Assembly (NCBI GenBank): GCA_003250395.1
Contig: QKGM01000031.1
Location: forward strand, 86,857 to 150,856
Direction: 5' to 3'
Length of the DNA stretch: 64,000 bases
Source: Bacteroidota bacterium
Lineage (GTDB): Bacteria; Bacteroidota; Bacteroidia; Bacteroidales; TTA-H9
A program made the translations under genes and the position numbers. How positions within the stretch are numbered: the stretch's first letter is position 1; each line of letters opens with the position of its first letter. A model generated the notes under the pieces. That model had not been told where the DNA came from and ran no database searches. It worked only from the letters and a program-made list of their open reading frames with translations. This document shows positions 8,437-17,654 of the stretch, one piece after another.

Positions 8437-10827
8437 TTAGCGTTGTACTTGCAACCTTGCTACTAAATTAACACCATCAAATGCCAAATTAATCAGATAA
8501 GATCCTGCAGGCAGACCAGAAACCTGAAGATTGGCAACACCATTCACTACCTGTACAGATGTTCTTAGCACAACCTGGCCGGTAAGGTTCATTACGCGAA
8601 CTGATGCCATCGTATTTAACTGTTGCTTACCAACAAGTGTCACCAAATCAGTGGCGGGATTCGGGTATACCAAAAATGAGACATCAGAGGTAAGGTTCTC
8701 AATCCCTGTTACATCACTAAGTTCAACCAGCTTTCCGCCACCAGGAACCACCGCCCACAAACCAAAGGAAGCTCCATTACTATTTTGAGAAGGGTCAAAG
8801 AAACCCGAAGTAAGTACCATTACCGTTTTCCCTGAGAGACCCAAATCACTGACTGGCAAACCATAATACTTATATGGGTTAACTGAATCAGCCGGTCTGA
8901 ATCCAATACTATAATCGGCCACAGGTTTCTGCATATAACCAGAATGCTGGCCATAATTCATTCCAAGCAGCCAGACGCCCCCATATTCAATAAAATCAGC
9001 AGGTGAAGCTGCATCGGTTGACTCATGCAATATCATTACATCCACCATACCACCTGAAGAGGCGTTTTCACGAACGTTATCCAACAGTGTCAAAGCTATT
9101 GGCTGCATAGGATTGTACCCTGACTGGCTATAAATTCCGTTAACAATAAATGCATATTTCTTACCAGCTTCCGGGGTAAATACACCAGAAACTATTGGAT
9201 TCTCATAGGAGAGAGAGCCATTAGGTTTAACATCTATTGAAACTTCTGATCCGGCAAGGATCTGAAGAAAACGGCTGCTTGTTCTGAAAGCCAGATCCGG
9301 AATCATCTTTTCTCCATTAACCCATATATCAAGAGTATCACACGCTATGTCAGCTGAATTGTTGATTATCTGAAATTCCGCATAAGTAGGGGGAGTGTAT
9401 GGCTGGAGAGCAATTAATGCTCCACCGGTTTGAGGTACCAGAAAGAGACCAAAACCAGGTCCACTGTTATTGGAAAGTTTATCAATAAACCCTGAAGTCA
9501 TCACAGTTGTAGATTGACTATTCAGAAGTAAACCTGAAAGAGGGACATCATAAGTACCAATAATTTCACCAGAAGAATTTTTCACCTCAAATGCATAATT
9601 AGCCGTCAGGAGTTCTTTGTATCCATCAAATGAGCCATAGGAAAGGTTTTCCGTAAGAGTGCCTATGGATGTAGTAATCTCGGTCACTGTACAAGCACTA
9701 AAATCAGTAGAACCATTATAGAACAAAAGGTCTGTATTTCCCGGAATTGCAGAACCTATTCGGTTTGGAAAATTTTTATGCAACTCTGAAGGTGTCGGGG
9801 GATTATATCCAGTCGTTTGCGTCATGCCTGACAGTATAACCTGAATTGGTTCATTTTCATTTAAAAGAATTTCTGTTGAGAGGATAGGGCTCGCTGGACT
9901 TATCGAGTTAGGAGAACAAACCGCTATTTGAATTAGCCGTCCGGCAGGCTGTTCAACATAAGCTGAAGCATTTCTATACTTGAGATTATTAAATGCCAGC
10001 TTTCCATCAATCCAAATATCAAGAGAATCAGCCTGAGGATTCGGGCTGTTATGAACAAACTGAAGCGGGGCTTTCGGTTCAGTATAAGTAGGTAATGGAA
10101 TTAAGTCACCTCCTGTAGGAAGGGCAAGAAATAATCCAAAGGACTCCCCATAACTATTTACTGAAGGGTTAACAAAACCAGACATAATTACAACTCCCGC
10201 TTGCCCTTGTAATCCAAGAGTGAGGAGTGGTAACTTATAGTTATAGAGTGTAGTTTGTGTGTTGTCATCCTTGATAAACAAAAAATAATCTTCGGGGATA
10301 AATCCAAAGTAACCATCAAAATCATTATAATCCAGATTATTACTTATCAAACCAATACTATTTGCCAACACATCCACTATCGGTGTATCAGTGGAGCCAT
10401 TAAGAAAGAGAAGATCTGTTTTCGATGTATTGGAAGCAACCTCGCGGCCATTATCAAACGCAATAATTCCAAGCTCTTTATATGGATTATAACCAGAAAC
10501 AGATTCTACCCCATTAATTATTAGCACATACCTATGGTTATTTTCGAAAGTTCTGCGGTAGATACAGATTGGATTCTCGGGTCCGGTTGAAGCGGAATCT
10601 GTTAAAACGATACTGATCTGGCTGGTAACCGGAACATCAACAAAAGCCGTGGCAGTTCTAAATTCCATGTTGTTGTACACCCTGGTATTTCCAATCCATA
10701 CATCAAAGAAACGATGAGCTGTATCGGCCGAATTGTGAATCAACTGAATACGCGCCTGACCGTTGACACCATTCTGAAATAGGGCCATAATCAACCCTAA
10801 AAGCAGAAATCTAAACATTCTGTTCAT
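8437..10827 (-). CDS. Secreted DUF4397 repeat protein with T9SS type A sorting domain
   Basis: 796 residues with an N-terminal signal peptide (hydrophobic stretch FLLLGLIMALFQNGVNG, mature start near QARIQL). Three DUF4397-like units follow, each opening with a strand and HNS/NNSAD motif then DxWxxG (ARIQLIHNSADTA; PLQFVHNSPNPQ; AEFQIINNSADIA) and each followed by a second propeller/sandwich-like half ending in SGFxxPSxNSxG. The last roughly 80 residues are a T9SS type A domain: VYPNPATDLVTL, then VRVMNLTGQVV, ending in the basic VARLQVQR. It should therefore cross the outer membrane by T9SS and be released or surface-anchored after C-terminal cleavage. Function of DUF4397 is not established. 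Single-gene unit with its own -7 box and terminator. Confidence 0.88.
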   Translation of the reverse strand: MNRMFRFLLLGLIMALFQNGVNGQARIQLIHNSADTAHRFFDVWIGNTRVYNNMEFRTATAFVDVPVTSQISIVLTDSASTGPENPICIYRRTFENNHRYVLIINGVESVSGYNPYKELGIIAFDNGREVASNTSKTDLLFLNGSTDTPIVDVLANSIGLISNNLDYNDFDGYFGFIPEDYFLFIKDDNTQTTLYNYKLPLLTLGLQGQAGVVIMSGFVNPSVNSYGESFGLFLALPTGGDLIPLPTYTEPKAPLQFVHNSPNPQADSLDIWIDGKLAFNNLKYRNASAYVEQPAGRLIQIAVCSPNSISPASPILSTEILLNENEPIQVILSGMTQTTGYNPPTPSELHKNFPNRIGSAIPGNTDLLFYNGSTDFSACTVTEITTSIGTLTENLSYGSFDGYKELLTANYAFEVKNSSGEIIGTYDVPLSGLLLNSQSTTVMTSGFIDKLSNNSGPGFGLFLVPQTGGALIALQPYTPPTYAEFQIINNSADIACDTLDIWVNGEKMIPDLAFRTSSRFLQILAGSEVSIDVKPNGSLSYENPIVSGVFTPEAGKKYAFIVNGIYSQSGYNPMQPIALTLLDNVRENASSGGMVDVMILHESTDAASPADFIEYGGVWLLGMNYGQHSGYMQKPVADYSIGFRPADSVNPYKYYGLPVSDLGLSGKTVMVLTSGFFDPSQNSNGASFGLWAVVPGGGKLVELSDVTGIENLTSDVSFLVYPNPATDLVTLVGKQQLNTMASVRVMNLTGQVVLRTSVQVVNGVANLQVSGLPAGSYLINLAFDGVNLVARLQVQR

Positions 10828-10864
10828 AAAAAAGAAGAAATAGGTTAGTAACTCAAAGACAACT

Positions 10865-10872
10865 CAAAAGTA
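10865..10872 (-). promoter_or_regulatory. Bacteroidota -7 box (TACTTTTG) for the DUF4397 gene
   Basis: Perfect TAnnTTTG on the minus strand, 37 bp upstream of the ATG; a TTG lies 17 bp further upstream, slightly short of the usual spacing. Confidence 0.5.
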
Positions 10873-11481
10873 AACAATTTAGCAAAACTCAATAATAGTT
10901 TGCCGCTTACTTTCAACAGAAAAACAAATACCATCCTGGTATTCAACCCAATACTTTTATTAAAAAGATTATTGACCTGCAAGTCAGAGTTACTTCTGTG
11001 AAAATCAGAAAAAGCATAAATTTAAATATCGGAAAGCAGACAAATAAGATATTCGACACACGAAATTCCCTAAAGCAATTTCTCCCAATGCCATATCTTA
11101 ATTATAACAATCGAAAGCAGCCAATAGCCAGTTAAGTAATTAAGGCTACGAGTAACAATAAAAAATCTCGACAGAATACTAAAAATTCTTCAAATAAAGA
11201 GAGTGATTTTGGAAAACATTTATATACTTTGATCTCCATTCTCAGTTAGTTAAATTTTTCACAGCGCATCGATCATTCAATCTCAAATTAACCGGATTAA
11301 GAGAACTTCCTTAGCATTCTTCACACACAGTAATAAAGAGAAACGAGAAAACTTAATTATTCAAAAAAGGGCTTCTAAGTATTTGACAAAAAACCTGCGG
11401 TTGCCTGTTATGCCTTAATCCTTTAATAGATCTCTGAATTAGAAAAACCTGCAGAAAATTAGTAACAGATTACTCATAGGA
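10873..11481. other. Gene-free stretch
   Basis: About 600 bp of A+T-rich sequence between the DUF4397 promoter and the small clamp-motif gene. I find no convincing reading frame, RNA gene, terminator or repeat in it. Confidence 0.45.
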
Positions 11482-11712
11482 TTATCCAAACAGATCGAGC
11501 TGATTGGGTGAAACAAACCTGTCTTCCGAAAGATAACGATATCTGGCAGAAGTGAATGGAGAAATCCTTGCTTTAATAACCTTATTTGGTGTCGTTTCGT
11601 GTAACTTACAATAGTTTTTAAGCGATAACATTTGCTGACCTGTAAGTTTAACGGTAATCGATTTGCTCTTAAGCCGGCGTTTGAATTTCTTTCTTGTATT
11701 GCGCGGTGGCAT
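11482..11712 (-). CDS. Small basic ribbon-helix-helix-like protein with C-terminal clamp-binding motif
   Basis: 76 residues, not recognised as a named family. Seen directly: a strongly basic N-terminus (RNTRKKFKRRLKSK, residues 4-17); then a segment with ribbon-helix-helix spacing, strand ITVKLT (19-24), helix around QQMLSLKNYCKLHE, and a second helix beginning TTPNKVIKAR; then an S/R/Y-rich linker; and the C-terminal end NQLDLFG. QLDLF is an exact instance of the bacterial sliding-clamp (DnaN) binding consensus QL(S/D)LF, placed where such motifs usually occur, at a flexible terminus. Inference: a small DNA-binding protein that docks on the clamp. A near -7 box (TACCTTCG, 11736-11743) lies 24 bp upstream. 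It precedes no other gene on its strand closely enough to form an operon. Confidence 0.7.
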   Translation of the reverse strand: MPPRNTRKKFKRRLKSKSITVKLTGQQMLSLKNYCKLHETTPNKVIKARISPFTSARYRYLSEDRFVSPNQLDLFG

Positions 11713-11841
11713 GGCGTAAATATTTAAATTCAGGACGAAGGTAAAAGATATTTATAATAGTCTCTGAAAACGGAAGATTATGTTTTAGAACTATTATCGC
11801 CCGATCAAGAAAAAAGATGAAAACAGACCATCAAAGTGTAA

Positions 11842-13239
11842 CTAAATCATCATCTTTACGATTTCACGTATATCATCGATAATCTTACCTGCCAGATGTT
11901 CGGCTTTCGCCATTGTATCACTTTCAGAGTATATTCTGATAATTGGTTCGGTATTTGATTTTCTCAAGTGTACCCATTCTTCGCCAAAATCGATTCTGAT
12001 ACCATCCATATCGTTAACAGGCATCTTTCGGTAACGCAACTTTATCTCAGTAAAAATCTTATCTGTATCGACACCGTCAAATAATTCAATCTTATTCTTT
12101 GAAATAAAGAATTCAGGGAATTGTCTTCTTAACATTGAACACTTCTTGCCAGAGTTGGCCAGGTGGCTTAAGAAAAGCGCAATCCCGACAAGCGCGTCCC
12201 GCCCGTAATGTAATTCCGGGTATATTACACCTCCATTACCTTCTCCGCCAATAACAGCATTGGTTGACTTCATGAGCGCAACTACATTAACCTCACCAAC
12301 AGCAGAGGCAGCGTATGTATAACCGGCCTTCTGCGTAACAACCTGCAGGGCTTTTGTAGATGACATATTACTAACCGTATTGCCGCCTGTATTCGAAATC
12401 ACGTAATCCGCCACTGCTACTAAAGTATACTCTTCTCCAAACATCTCTCCATCTTCACAGATCAATGCCAATCTATCAACATCGGGATCTACGACAATCC
12501 CTAAACTCGCTTTGGAACTAACCACCAACTCAGATATTTCGCGTAAATTTTCAGGTAATGGTTCCGGATTATGTGTAAATCGTCCGGTTGGTTCACAGTT
12601 AATTTCAACAATATCTTTAACACCCAATGCTTTAAGCAAAGTTGGTACAGCAATTCCTCCAGTTGAATTCACAGCATCAACGGCAATCTTAAATCCTGCG
12701 CTTGCAATTGCCTTTGTATCAACTAGGGGTAAAGATAGTATCCTTTGTATATGCCAGTCCAGCATAGTATCGTCATAACTGCTATGTCCAAGTTTTTCAA
12801 CATCGGCATAACAATAAAGTCTTTTTTCAGCAATTTCAAGTACTCTTGCACCATCAGCAGCTGAGATAAACTCTCCTTCGGCATTTAGCAGCTTTAAAGC
12901 ATTCCATTGTTTCGGGTTATGACTGGCAGTCAGAATAATACCTCCATCTGACTCAAATCTCGTAACAGCCATTTCTGTAGTTGGGGTCGTAGTAAGTCCT
13001 ATATCGGTCACATCAACGCCCATAGCTTCAAGAGTACCAATGGCCAGCTTATTCACAACATAGCCTGAAATACGCGCATCACGGCCAATTACCATTTTTA
13101 GCTTTGTCTTTCCATATATTTCCATCAGAAAAGATGCAAATGCGGCGGTGTATCTGACTACGTCATCAGGCGTCAGGCCTTCTCCCTGAACACCGCCAAC
13201 TGTACCCCTTATCCCTGAAATTGAACGAATTAAAGTCAT
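11842..13239 (-). CDS. glmM: Phosphoglucosamine mutase / phosphohexomutase
   Basis: 465-residue alpha-D-phosphohexomutase. Four family domains are visible: the phosphoserine loop TASHNP (S106), the metal-binding DPDVDR (D251, D253, D255), the sugar-binding GGEGNGGVIYPELHYGRDAL, and the C-terminal phosphate-binding segment RKSNTEPIIRIYSES. In Bacteroidota this clade is normally annotated as phosphoglucosamine mutase (glucosamine-6-P to glucosamine-1-P, for UDP-GlcNAc and peptidoglycan), but phosphomannomutase or phosphoglucomutase activity cannot be excluded by eye. It is divergently arranged with the TPR protein gene 200 bp away, with its own -7 box. Confidence 0.85.
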   Translation of the reverse strand: MTLIRSISGIRGTVGGVQGEGLTPDDVVRYTAAFASFLMEIYGKTKLKMVIGRDARISGYVVNKLAIGTLEAMGVDVTDIGLTTTPTTEMAVTRFESDGGIILTASHNPKQWNALKLLNAEGEFISAADGARVLEIAEKRLYCYADVEKLGHSSYDDTMLDWHIQRILSLPLVDTKAIASAGFKIAVDAVNSTGGIAVPTLLKALGVKDIVEINCEPTGRFTHNPEPLPENLREISELVVSSKASLGIVVDPDVDRLALICEDGEMFGEEYTLVAVADYVISNTGGNTVSNMSSTKALQVVTQKAGYTYAASAVGEVNVVALMKSTNAVIGGEGNGGVIYPELHYGRDALVGIALFLSHLANSGKKCSMLRRQFPEFFISKNKIELFDGVDTDKIFTEIKLRYRKMPVNDMDGIRIDFGEEWVHLRKSNTEPIIRIYSESDTMAKAEHLAGKIIDDIREIVKMMI

Positions 13240-13264
13240 GAACTGATACTTAGAATTAATTTAG

Positions 13265-13272
13265 CAAAAGTA
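13265..13272 (-). promoter_or_regulatory. Bacteroidota -7 box (TACTTTTG) for glmM
   Basis: Perfect TAnnTTTG on the minus strand, 25 bp upstream of the glmM ATG. Confidence 0.5.
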
Positions 13273-13410
13273 TTAAATATAGCAATGCTCCGGATTATAC
13301 TATCCAATAACGGACGAAAAGTTACGAACAATGGATTAACAATCCATTCAATCAAATGGTTACAATTGCACCGTTTGATAACAGACTGCATTCATCACCA
13401 AAAAAAGTAT

Positions 13411-13418
13411 TATTTTTG
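13411..13418 (+). promoter_or_regulatory. Bacteroidota -7 box (TATTTTTG) for the TPR operon
   Basis: Perfect TAnnTTTG, 21 bp before the ATG at 13440. It falls inside the longest possible reading frame (which could start at 13356), so it decides the shorter start. Confidence 0.55.
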
Positions 13419-13439
13419 CACCAAAGAAAAGCACCGCGC

Positions 13440-14855
13440 ATGAACGAAGATTTTGATGATGAAGAACTTTATGAACCTGAGGAACTGATTGAACGTTTTG
13501 AACAAATGATTCAACAAGGGAATGTCTATTTCTTTGATGTTGAAGAATTTGAACAAATAATCAATTATTATCTTGAGACCGATGATCATCAGCGTTCCAG
13601 AGAAGCCATTAATCATGCCGTCAATCAACATCCATCCTGCGCAACCTTCCAGCTTAAGAAAGCTCAACTTTATGCCTCCACAGATCACACTCAACGGGCA
13701 CTCAATATCCTCGATAACCTCTTGGAAATAGAGTCGTCCAATGCAGAACTACACATGACTCGTGGAGCTATTTACAGCAAACTCAGACAATTCGATAAAT
13801 CAATATCAGAATTCAGGAAAGCGTTGGATCTGGATTCGGAGAATGATGAAATCCATCTGAATATCGCGCTGGAATATGAAAAAACTGGGCAATATGATAA
13901 TGCCATTAGCTTCCTGAAACAAGCCCTGAACATCAATCCTGAGAATGAAAGTTGTCTTAATGAATTAGCCTTTTGTTATGAGCTGACTGATCAGACTCAT
14001 CTTGCTGTTGAGTTTTTTCAACAGTTTCTCGATGATAACCCATACTCTATTGATGGATGGTTTAATCTGGGTATTGCATACAATACAATGGGGCTTTACG
14101 AAAAAGCTATCGACGCATATGATTTTGCCATAGCCATTGAACCTGCCTTTGCATCTGCCTATTTCAATAAAGCCAACTCACAGGCTAACATGGATCTCTA
14201 CCGGGAAGCCATCAACACTTACCTGGAGACTTTTGAACATGAAGAGCCCGAAGCTCTTACCTTTTACTATATCGGAGAGTGTTATGAGAAACTCGAAGAT
14301 TACCATCAGGCTGTAGCTTATTATGAAAAGGCAATCCAGTCGGAAGGTCAGCTCAATGATGCTTATATAGGTCTGGGTATGGCTCACGACCAATTGGGAA
14401 ATTTCAGGTTGGCTCGTAAATACATCTCTCAGGCCATAGAATCTGACCCTCAGAATTCAGAATATCACTATTTCATGGGGGATTTACTTCGTAAAAACAA
14501 CCTGAAGGAAGAAGCAGTTAAAGAATATGTTCTGGTAAGTGAACTTGCGCCCGACAATACAATGATTTGGGTAGATCTGGCTGAATTATATGATCAGATT
14601 GGCCAATTTGGAGATGCTCTAAAGACCCTCCAGCAAGGATTAATTCTCCAACCAAATAATGGCACGATCCACTACCGCCTGACCATAAGTTATGCTCGGC
14701 TTGGATATCAGAATGAGGCCAGGCAACACTTCATCTCTGGGCTTGAATACGATGCTGAAGGTTACAATACAGTTTTCGAAGCCATGCCGCAATTACGAAA
14801 ACGCCTCGAATACCAAAAACTTATTTATCTCCATCTCCACAAGAAAAAAGTATAG
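13440..14855 (+). CDS. Tetratricopeptide-repeat protein
   Basis: 471 residues from the ATG at 13440, which lies just after the predicted promoter; the longer frame from 13356 would be upstream of the transcript start. After an acidic N-terminus (EDFDDEELYEPEEL) the chain is almost wholly TPR: about ten 34-residue helix pairs, for instance AELHMTRGAIYSK, NDEIHLNIALEYEKTG and IDGWFNLGIAYNTMG, with the typical W/LG/Y/A/P positions. No signal peptide or membrane segment, so a cytosolic protein-protein interaction scaffold is likely. It leads a probable operon with a DedA-family membrane protein (42 bp downstream) and aroE. The specific partner is unknown. Confidence 0.85.
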   Translation: MNEDFDDEELYEPEELIERFEQMIQQGNVYFFDVEEFEQIINYYLETDDHQRSREAINHAVNQHPSCATFQLKKAQLYASTDHTQRALNILDNLLEIESSNAELHMTRGAIYSKLRQFDKSISEFRKALDLDSENDEIHLNIALEYEKTGQYDNAISFLKQALNINPENESCLNELAFCYELTDQTHLAVEFFQQFLDDNPYSIDGWFNLGIAYNTMGLYEKAIDAYDFAIAIEPAFASAYFNKANSQANMDLYREAINTYLETFEHEEPEALTFYYIGECYEKLEDYHQAVAYYEKAIQSEGQLNDAYIGLGMAHDQLGNFRLARKYISQAIESDPQNSEYHYFMGDLLRKNNLKEEAVKEYVLVSELAPDNTMIWVDLAELYDQIGQFGDALKTLQQGLILQPNNGTIHYRLTISYARLGYQNEARQHFISGLEYDAEGYNTVFEAMPQLRKRLEYQKLIYLHLHKKKV

Positions 14856-14897
14856 TGGTTAATAAACAAGTACACCAATACACTCGATAACTTTTAC

Positions 14898-15512
14898 ATG
14901 AAAATTTTCCGAAGACTCTATGATTGGGTGCTCCATTGGGCCGAAAGCCCTTATGGCACTGCAGCATTGTTTATTCTTGCATTTGCAGAAGCAAGTTTCT
15001 TTCCTGTTCCGCCTGATCCTCTACTAATAGCGTTGGTATTGGGCTCTCAGGCTAAAGCTTTCAGATTCGCTGCTATTTGTACTATTGCATCAGTCGCAGG
15101 TGCTGTTGGCGGGTATTCCATTGGACATTTTGCCTGGTATGGAGCATCTGGTGAATATAGTAGTTTCGCTAATCTTTTTTTCAATAATATCCCTGGATTT
15201 ACCCATGAATTGTTTGTTAATACCAGGGCAATGTATGAAAAGTGGGATTTCTGGGTAATCTTTACTGCCGGCTTCACCCCTATTCCGTTTAAAGTATTCA
15301 CCATCGCAGCAGGTGCTTTTAATATCAGTATACCAATGCTTCTCCTCGCATCTGCAGTCAGCCGGGGCGCCCGTTTCTTCCTGATCGCATGGCTTATCTG
15401 GAAATATGGCAGTTCCATCAAATCATTTATTGACAAATACTTCAACATCCTGGCTCTTTCCTTTACAGCATTACTAATTGGAAGCTTTGTCCTACTGAAA
15501 TATATTGTGTAA
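14898..15512 (+). CDS. DedA/YqaA-family (VTT domain) inner-membrane protein
   Basis: 204 residues with several hydrophobic segments (about 18-50, 58-78, 118-150, 180-203). FAEASFFPVPPDPLLIAL and the re-entrant-loop signature FTPIPFKVFTIAAGAFNIS are typical of the YqaA branch of the DedA superfamily. DedA-type proteins are implicated in lipid (undecaprenyl-phosphate or phospholipid) flipping and envelope homeostasis; which lipid this branch handles is not settled. Its stop overlaps the aroE start codon by one base (TAATG), so the two are translationally coupled. Confidence 0.9.
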   Translation: MKIFRRLYDWVLHWAESPYGTAALFILAFAEASFFPVPPDPLLIALVLGSQAKAFRFAAICTIASVAGAVGGYSIGHFAWYGASGEYSSFANLFFNNIPGFTHELFVNTRAMYEKWDFWVIFTAGFTPIPFKVFTIAAGAFNISIPMLLLASAVSRGARFFLIAWLIWKYGSSIKSFIDKYFNILALSFTALLIGSFVLLKYIV

Positions 15513-16252
15513 TGAAAGTTTTCGGACTTGTCGGTTACCCTTTATCTCATTCCTTTTCGGCTGAACTTTTTGCCAGAATATGGAAAGCCGAAAATAATAC
15601 CAGTTGCAGATATGAGCTGTTCCCTCTTGAAGAGATAACTTCTTTACTACAATTAGTTAACGAAAAACCAGACCTTACAGGCTTTAATGTAACCATTCCA
15701 TATAAAATAAGCATTGTACCATTTTTAGATGCCCTTACAGAAGAGGCAAAAGCAATTGGTGCTGTCAATACGGTTCAGATAATTAAAGAGGGGACTAAAA
15801 TCAGGATGATTGGCCACAATACTGATGTCATGGGTATTAAAACCACGCTCGACAAACTCATCAGAAAACAGGATAAAGCTCTAGTCTTCGGAACGGGTGG
15901 AGCAGCTGCAGCCACGGGTTACATATTAGACAAATTTAAAATCCCTTACACAATGGTAACCAGGCGACGAAGCCCAAACCAGATTAACTACAATGAAATC
16001 AGTGGTGAAACTATTAAAAAACACAGACTCCTGATTAATTGCACACCTTCCGGTACCGTTGGTAATTTGACTCAATTACTGCCCATTCCCTATAATGCAA
16101 TAAACTCAGATCATGTATTATTCGATCTGGTTTATAATCCGGCTGTTACTCCTTTCATGAAAGAGGGGCTTACCAGGGGGGCTGCCTGTATTAATGGTTA
16201 CCGGATGCTTGTAGCCCAGGCTGAAGAAGCCTGGAAAATCTGGAAAGGATGA
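15512..16252 (+). CDS. aroE: Shikimate dehydrogenase
   Basis: NADPH-dependent reduction of 3-dehydroshikimate to shikimate in aromatic amino-acid synthesis. 246 residues, slightly short for the family. Signature elements: GYPLSHSFSAELF at the N-terminus (shikimate-binding serines), NVTIPYK (catalytic lysine), GAVNT, HNTDVMG (catalytic aspartate), the nucleotide-binding GTGGAAAATGYIL and NCTPSG, and LVYNPAVTPF plus NGYRMLVAQAEEAW at the C-terminus. The start codon overlaps the stop of the DedA-family gene. Confidence 0.95.
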   Translation: MKVFGLVGYPLSHSFSAELFARIWKAENNTSCRYELFPLEEITSLLQLVNEKPDLTGFNVTIPYKISIVPFLDALTEEAKAIGAVNTVQIIKEGTKIRMIGHNTDVMGIKTTLDKLIRKQDKALVFGTGGAAAATGYILDKFKIPYTMVTRRRSPNQINYNEISGETIKKHRLLINCTPSGTVGNLTQLLPIPYNAINSDHVLFDLVYNPAVTPFMKEGLTRGAACINGYRMLVAQAEEAWKIWKG

Positions 16253-16322
16253 AAATCTGATAAAGATATTCGATTTTCTCATTCATCCCTAAGCACAAAA
16301 CAACTGAGAAATCAACCGTTTA

Positions 16323-17009
16323 CTACACGTAACTATAACCAATTCCTTTATAGGTCCGGATATAATCCATCCCTATTTTTTCACGCAATTTACGAATGTG
16401 AACGTCGATTGTACGATCTCCAACCACAACATCTGAACCCCACACGTTCTCAAAAATGTCGTCCCTACTAAACACCTTTCCTGGCCGGGAAGTGAGAAAT
16501 ACCAACAACTCAAATTCCTTTTTAGAAAGAGCTATCTCTTTCTCATCCTTAACCACCAGATATCTTTCTTTGTCAATTATAAAATCTCTGGCCTGAATAA
16601 TATCGGAAACAGGCTCAACAGTTGCACCCCGTCTTAGCAGGGCTTTAATCCTGCTTACAAGCACTGCCGGTTTTACCGGCTTTTTAATATAATCATCCGC
16701 ACCTGCGTCAAAGCCTGCAATTTGAGAATAATCCTCACCACGAGCCGTAAGGAATACAACAAATGCATCCGCAATCTCAGGCGTCTGTCTGATTAACTGG
16801 CAAGTCTCAATACCATCCATTCCCGGCATCATTATATCAAGAACAATCAACTGAGGTTTTAAGCTACAAGCCAGCTGATATCCATCCTGCCCATTGGCGG
16901 CAGTATGCACTTCAAAACCTGCCTTCCGCAAATTGTATCCCAAAAATTCGAGAATATCTACCTCATCATCAACCAGTAAAATTCTGGCTGCTTCATTATT
17001 TGTCTGCAT
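16323..17009 (-). CDS. OmpR/PhoB-family response regulator
   Basis: 228 residues from the ATG at 17009; the longer frame from 17036 would begin inside the promoter. Receiver domain: acidic pair in LVDDEVD, phosphoacceptor aspartate in IVLDIMMPGMDG, threonine in FLTARG and lysine in YIKKPVKP. C-terminal winged helix (about 135-228): LSKKEFELLVFL, recognition region VVGDRTIDVHIRKLREKIG and the wing RTYKGIGYSYV. No histidine kinase lies beside it, so it is an orphan in this window. Convergent with aroE. Target genes cannot be read from the sequence. Confidence 0.93.
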   Translation of the reverse strand: MQTNNEAARILLVDDEVDILEFLGYNLRKAGFEVHTAANGQDGYQLACSLKPQLIVLDIMMPGMDGIETCQLIRQTPEIADAFVVFLTARGEDYSQIAGFDAGADDYIKKPVKPAVLVSRIKALLRRGATVEPVSDIIQARDFIIDKERYLVVKDEKEIALSKKEFELLVFLTSRPGKVFSRDDIFENVWGSDVVVGDRTIDVHIRKLREKIGMDYIRTYKGIGYSYV

Positions 17010-17033
17010 GTTTTCGCAAGGAATTTGATGGTG

Positions 17034-17061
17034 CAAAGATACCTATGGCTGAACACCTCAA
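17034..17061 (-). promoter_or_regulatory. Promoter of the response regulator (TTG - 17 bp - TATCTTTG)
   Basis: -7 box TATCTTTG at 17034-17041 with TTG at 17059-17061 on the minus strand, 24 bp upstream of the chosen ATG at 17009. It overlaps the first codons of the longer frame and rules out that start. Confidence 0.6.
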
Positions 17062-17093
17062 CATTAAATCGCTGTTAAAAAAAGATTAACCAA

Positions 17094-17125
17094 TTGTTCA
17101 TTATCAGAAGGAAGAGGTAACTTTG
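17094..17125 (+). promoter_or_regulatory. Promoter of the thiamine-binding protein (TTG - 21 bp - TAACTTTG)
   Basis: -33 TTG at 17094-17096 and -7 box TAACTTTG at 17118-17125. The implied leader to the ATG at 17238 is about 105 nt. I looked for the conserved TPP-riboswitch cores in that leader and do not see them. Confidence 0.55.
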
Positions 17126-17237
17126 TAGCAGATTGTTTCCCGGTTATCAGGCATGACCTGCCAGGGCCAACAGTTTAAACAAATCTTAACCGGGATCAAC
17201 TGAATGTTAAGACATAAACAAATTACAAGCAATAATC

Positions 17238-17558
17238 ATGTCAGTCATCGTACAATTTGCTATGTTCCCAACTGATAAAGGGATCAGCGTAAGCCAGTAT
17301 GTAAGCCGTATTATAGAAATGATAAGAAATGAAGGGCTGAACCATCAACTCACGCCAATGGCCACCATTGTAGAAACAGATAACCTTGATGAGGCTCTTG
17401 AAGTGATCAATAAAGCATACAGATTACTTGAACCTGATTGTAGCAGAGTGTACCTCTCTGCCAATTTTGATATCAAAACCGGGCAAATGGGTCGAATGGA
17501 ACAGAAAGTTAAATCGGTAGAAGATAAAATAAAAAAAAGGAAGGAAGTTGGATTTTAA
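17238..17558 (+). CDS. Thiamine-binding protein, MTH1187/YkoF family (DUF77)
   Basis: 106 residues. Matches the small ferredoxin-like MTH1187 family: N-terminal strand VIVQFAMFPTDKGISVSQYV, then LTPMATIVETDNLDEALEVI. Characterised members form tetramers that bind thiamine or related pyrimidines in the cytosol. It has its own promoter and is monocistronic; no thiamine-synthesis gene is in the window, so the ligand is inferred only from the family. Confidence 0.88.
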   Translation: MSVIVQFAMFPTDKGISVSQYVSRIIEMIRNEGLNHQLTPMATIVETDNLDEALEVINKAYRLLEPDCSRVYLSANFDIKTGQMGRMEQKVKSVEDKIKKRKEVGF

Positions 17559-17654
17559 CATCAAATGCTCTGATTCTTCACAAAGAGCTTTCTCTTCGTA
17601 AATTCTTCTGTACCCTGCTCTTATACCCTGTTTCCGGAAAATGATTAACTTTTT

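Noticed and set aside
17126..17237. Thiamine (TPP) riboswitch in the leader of the thiamine-binding protein gene
   Set aside because: The conserved TPP aptamer cores (CTGAGA-type and its partner) are not present in this 105-nt leader.
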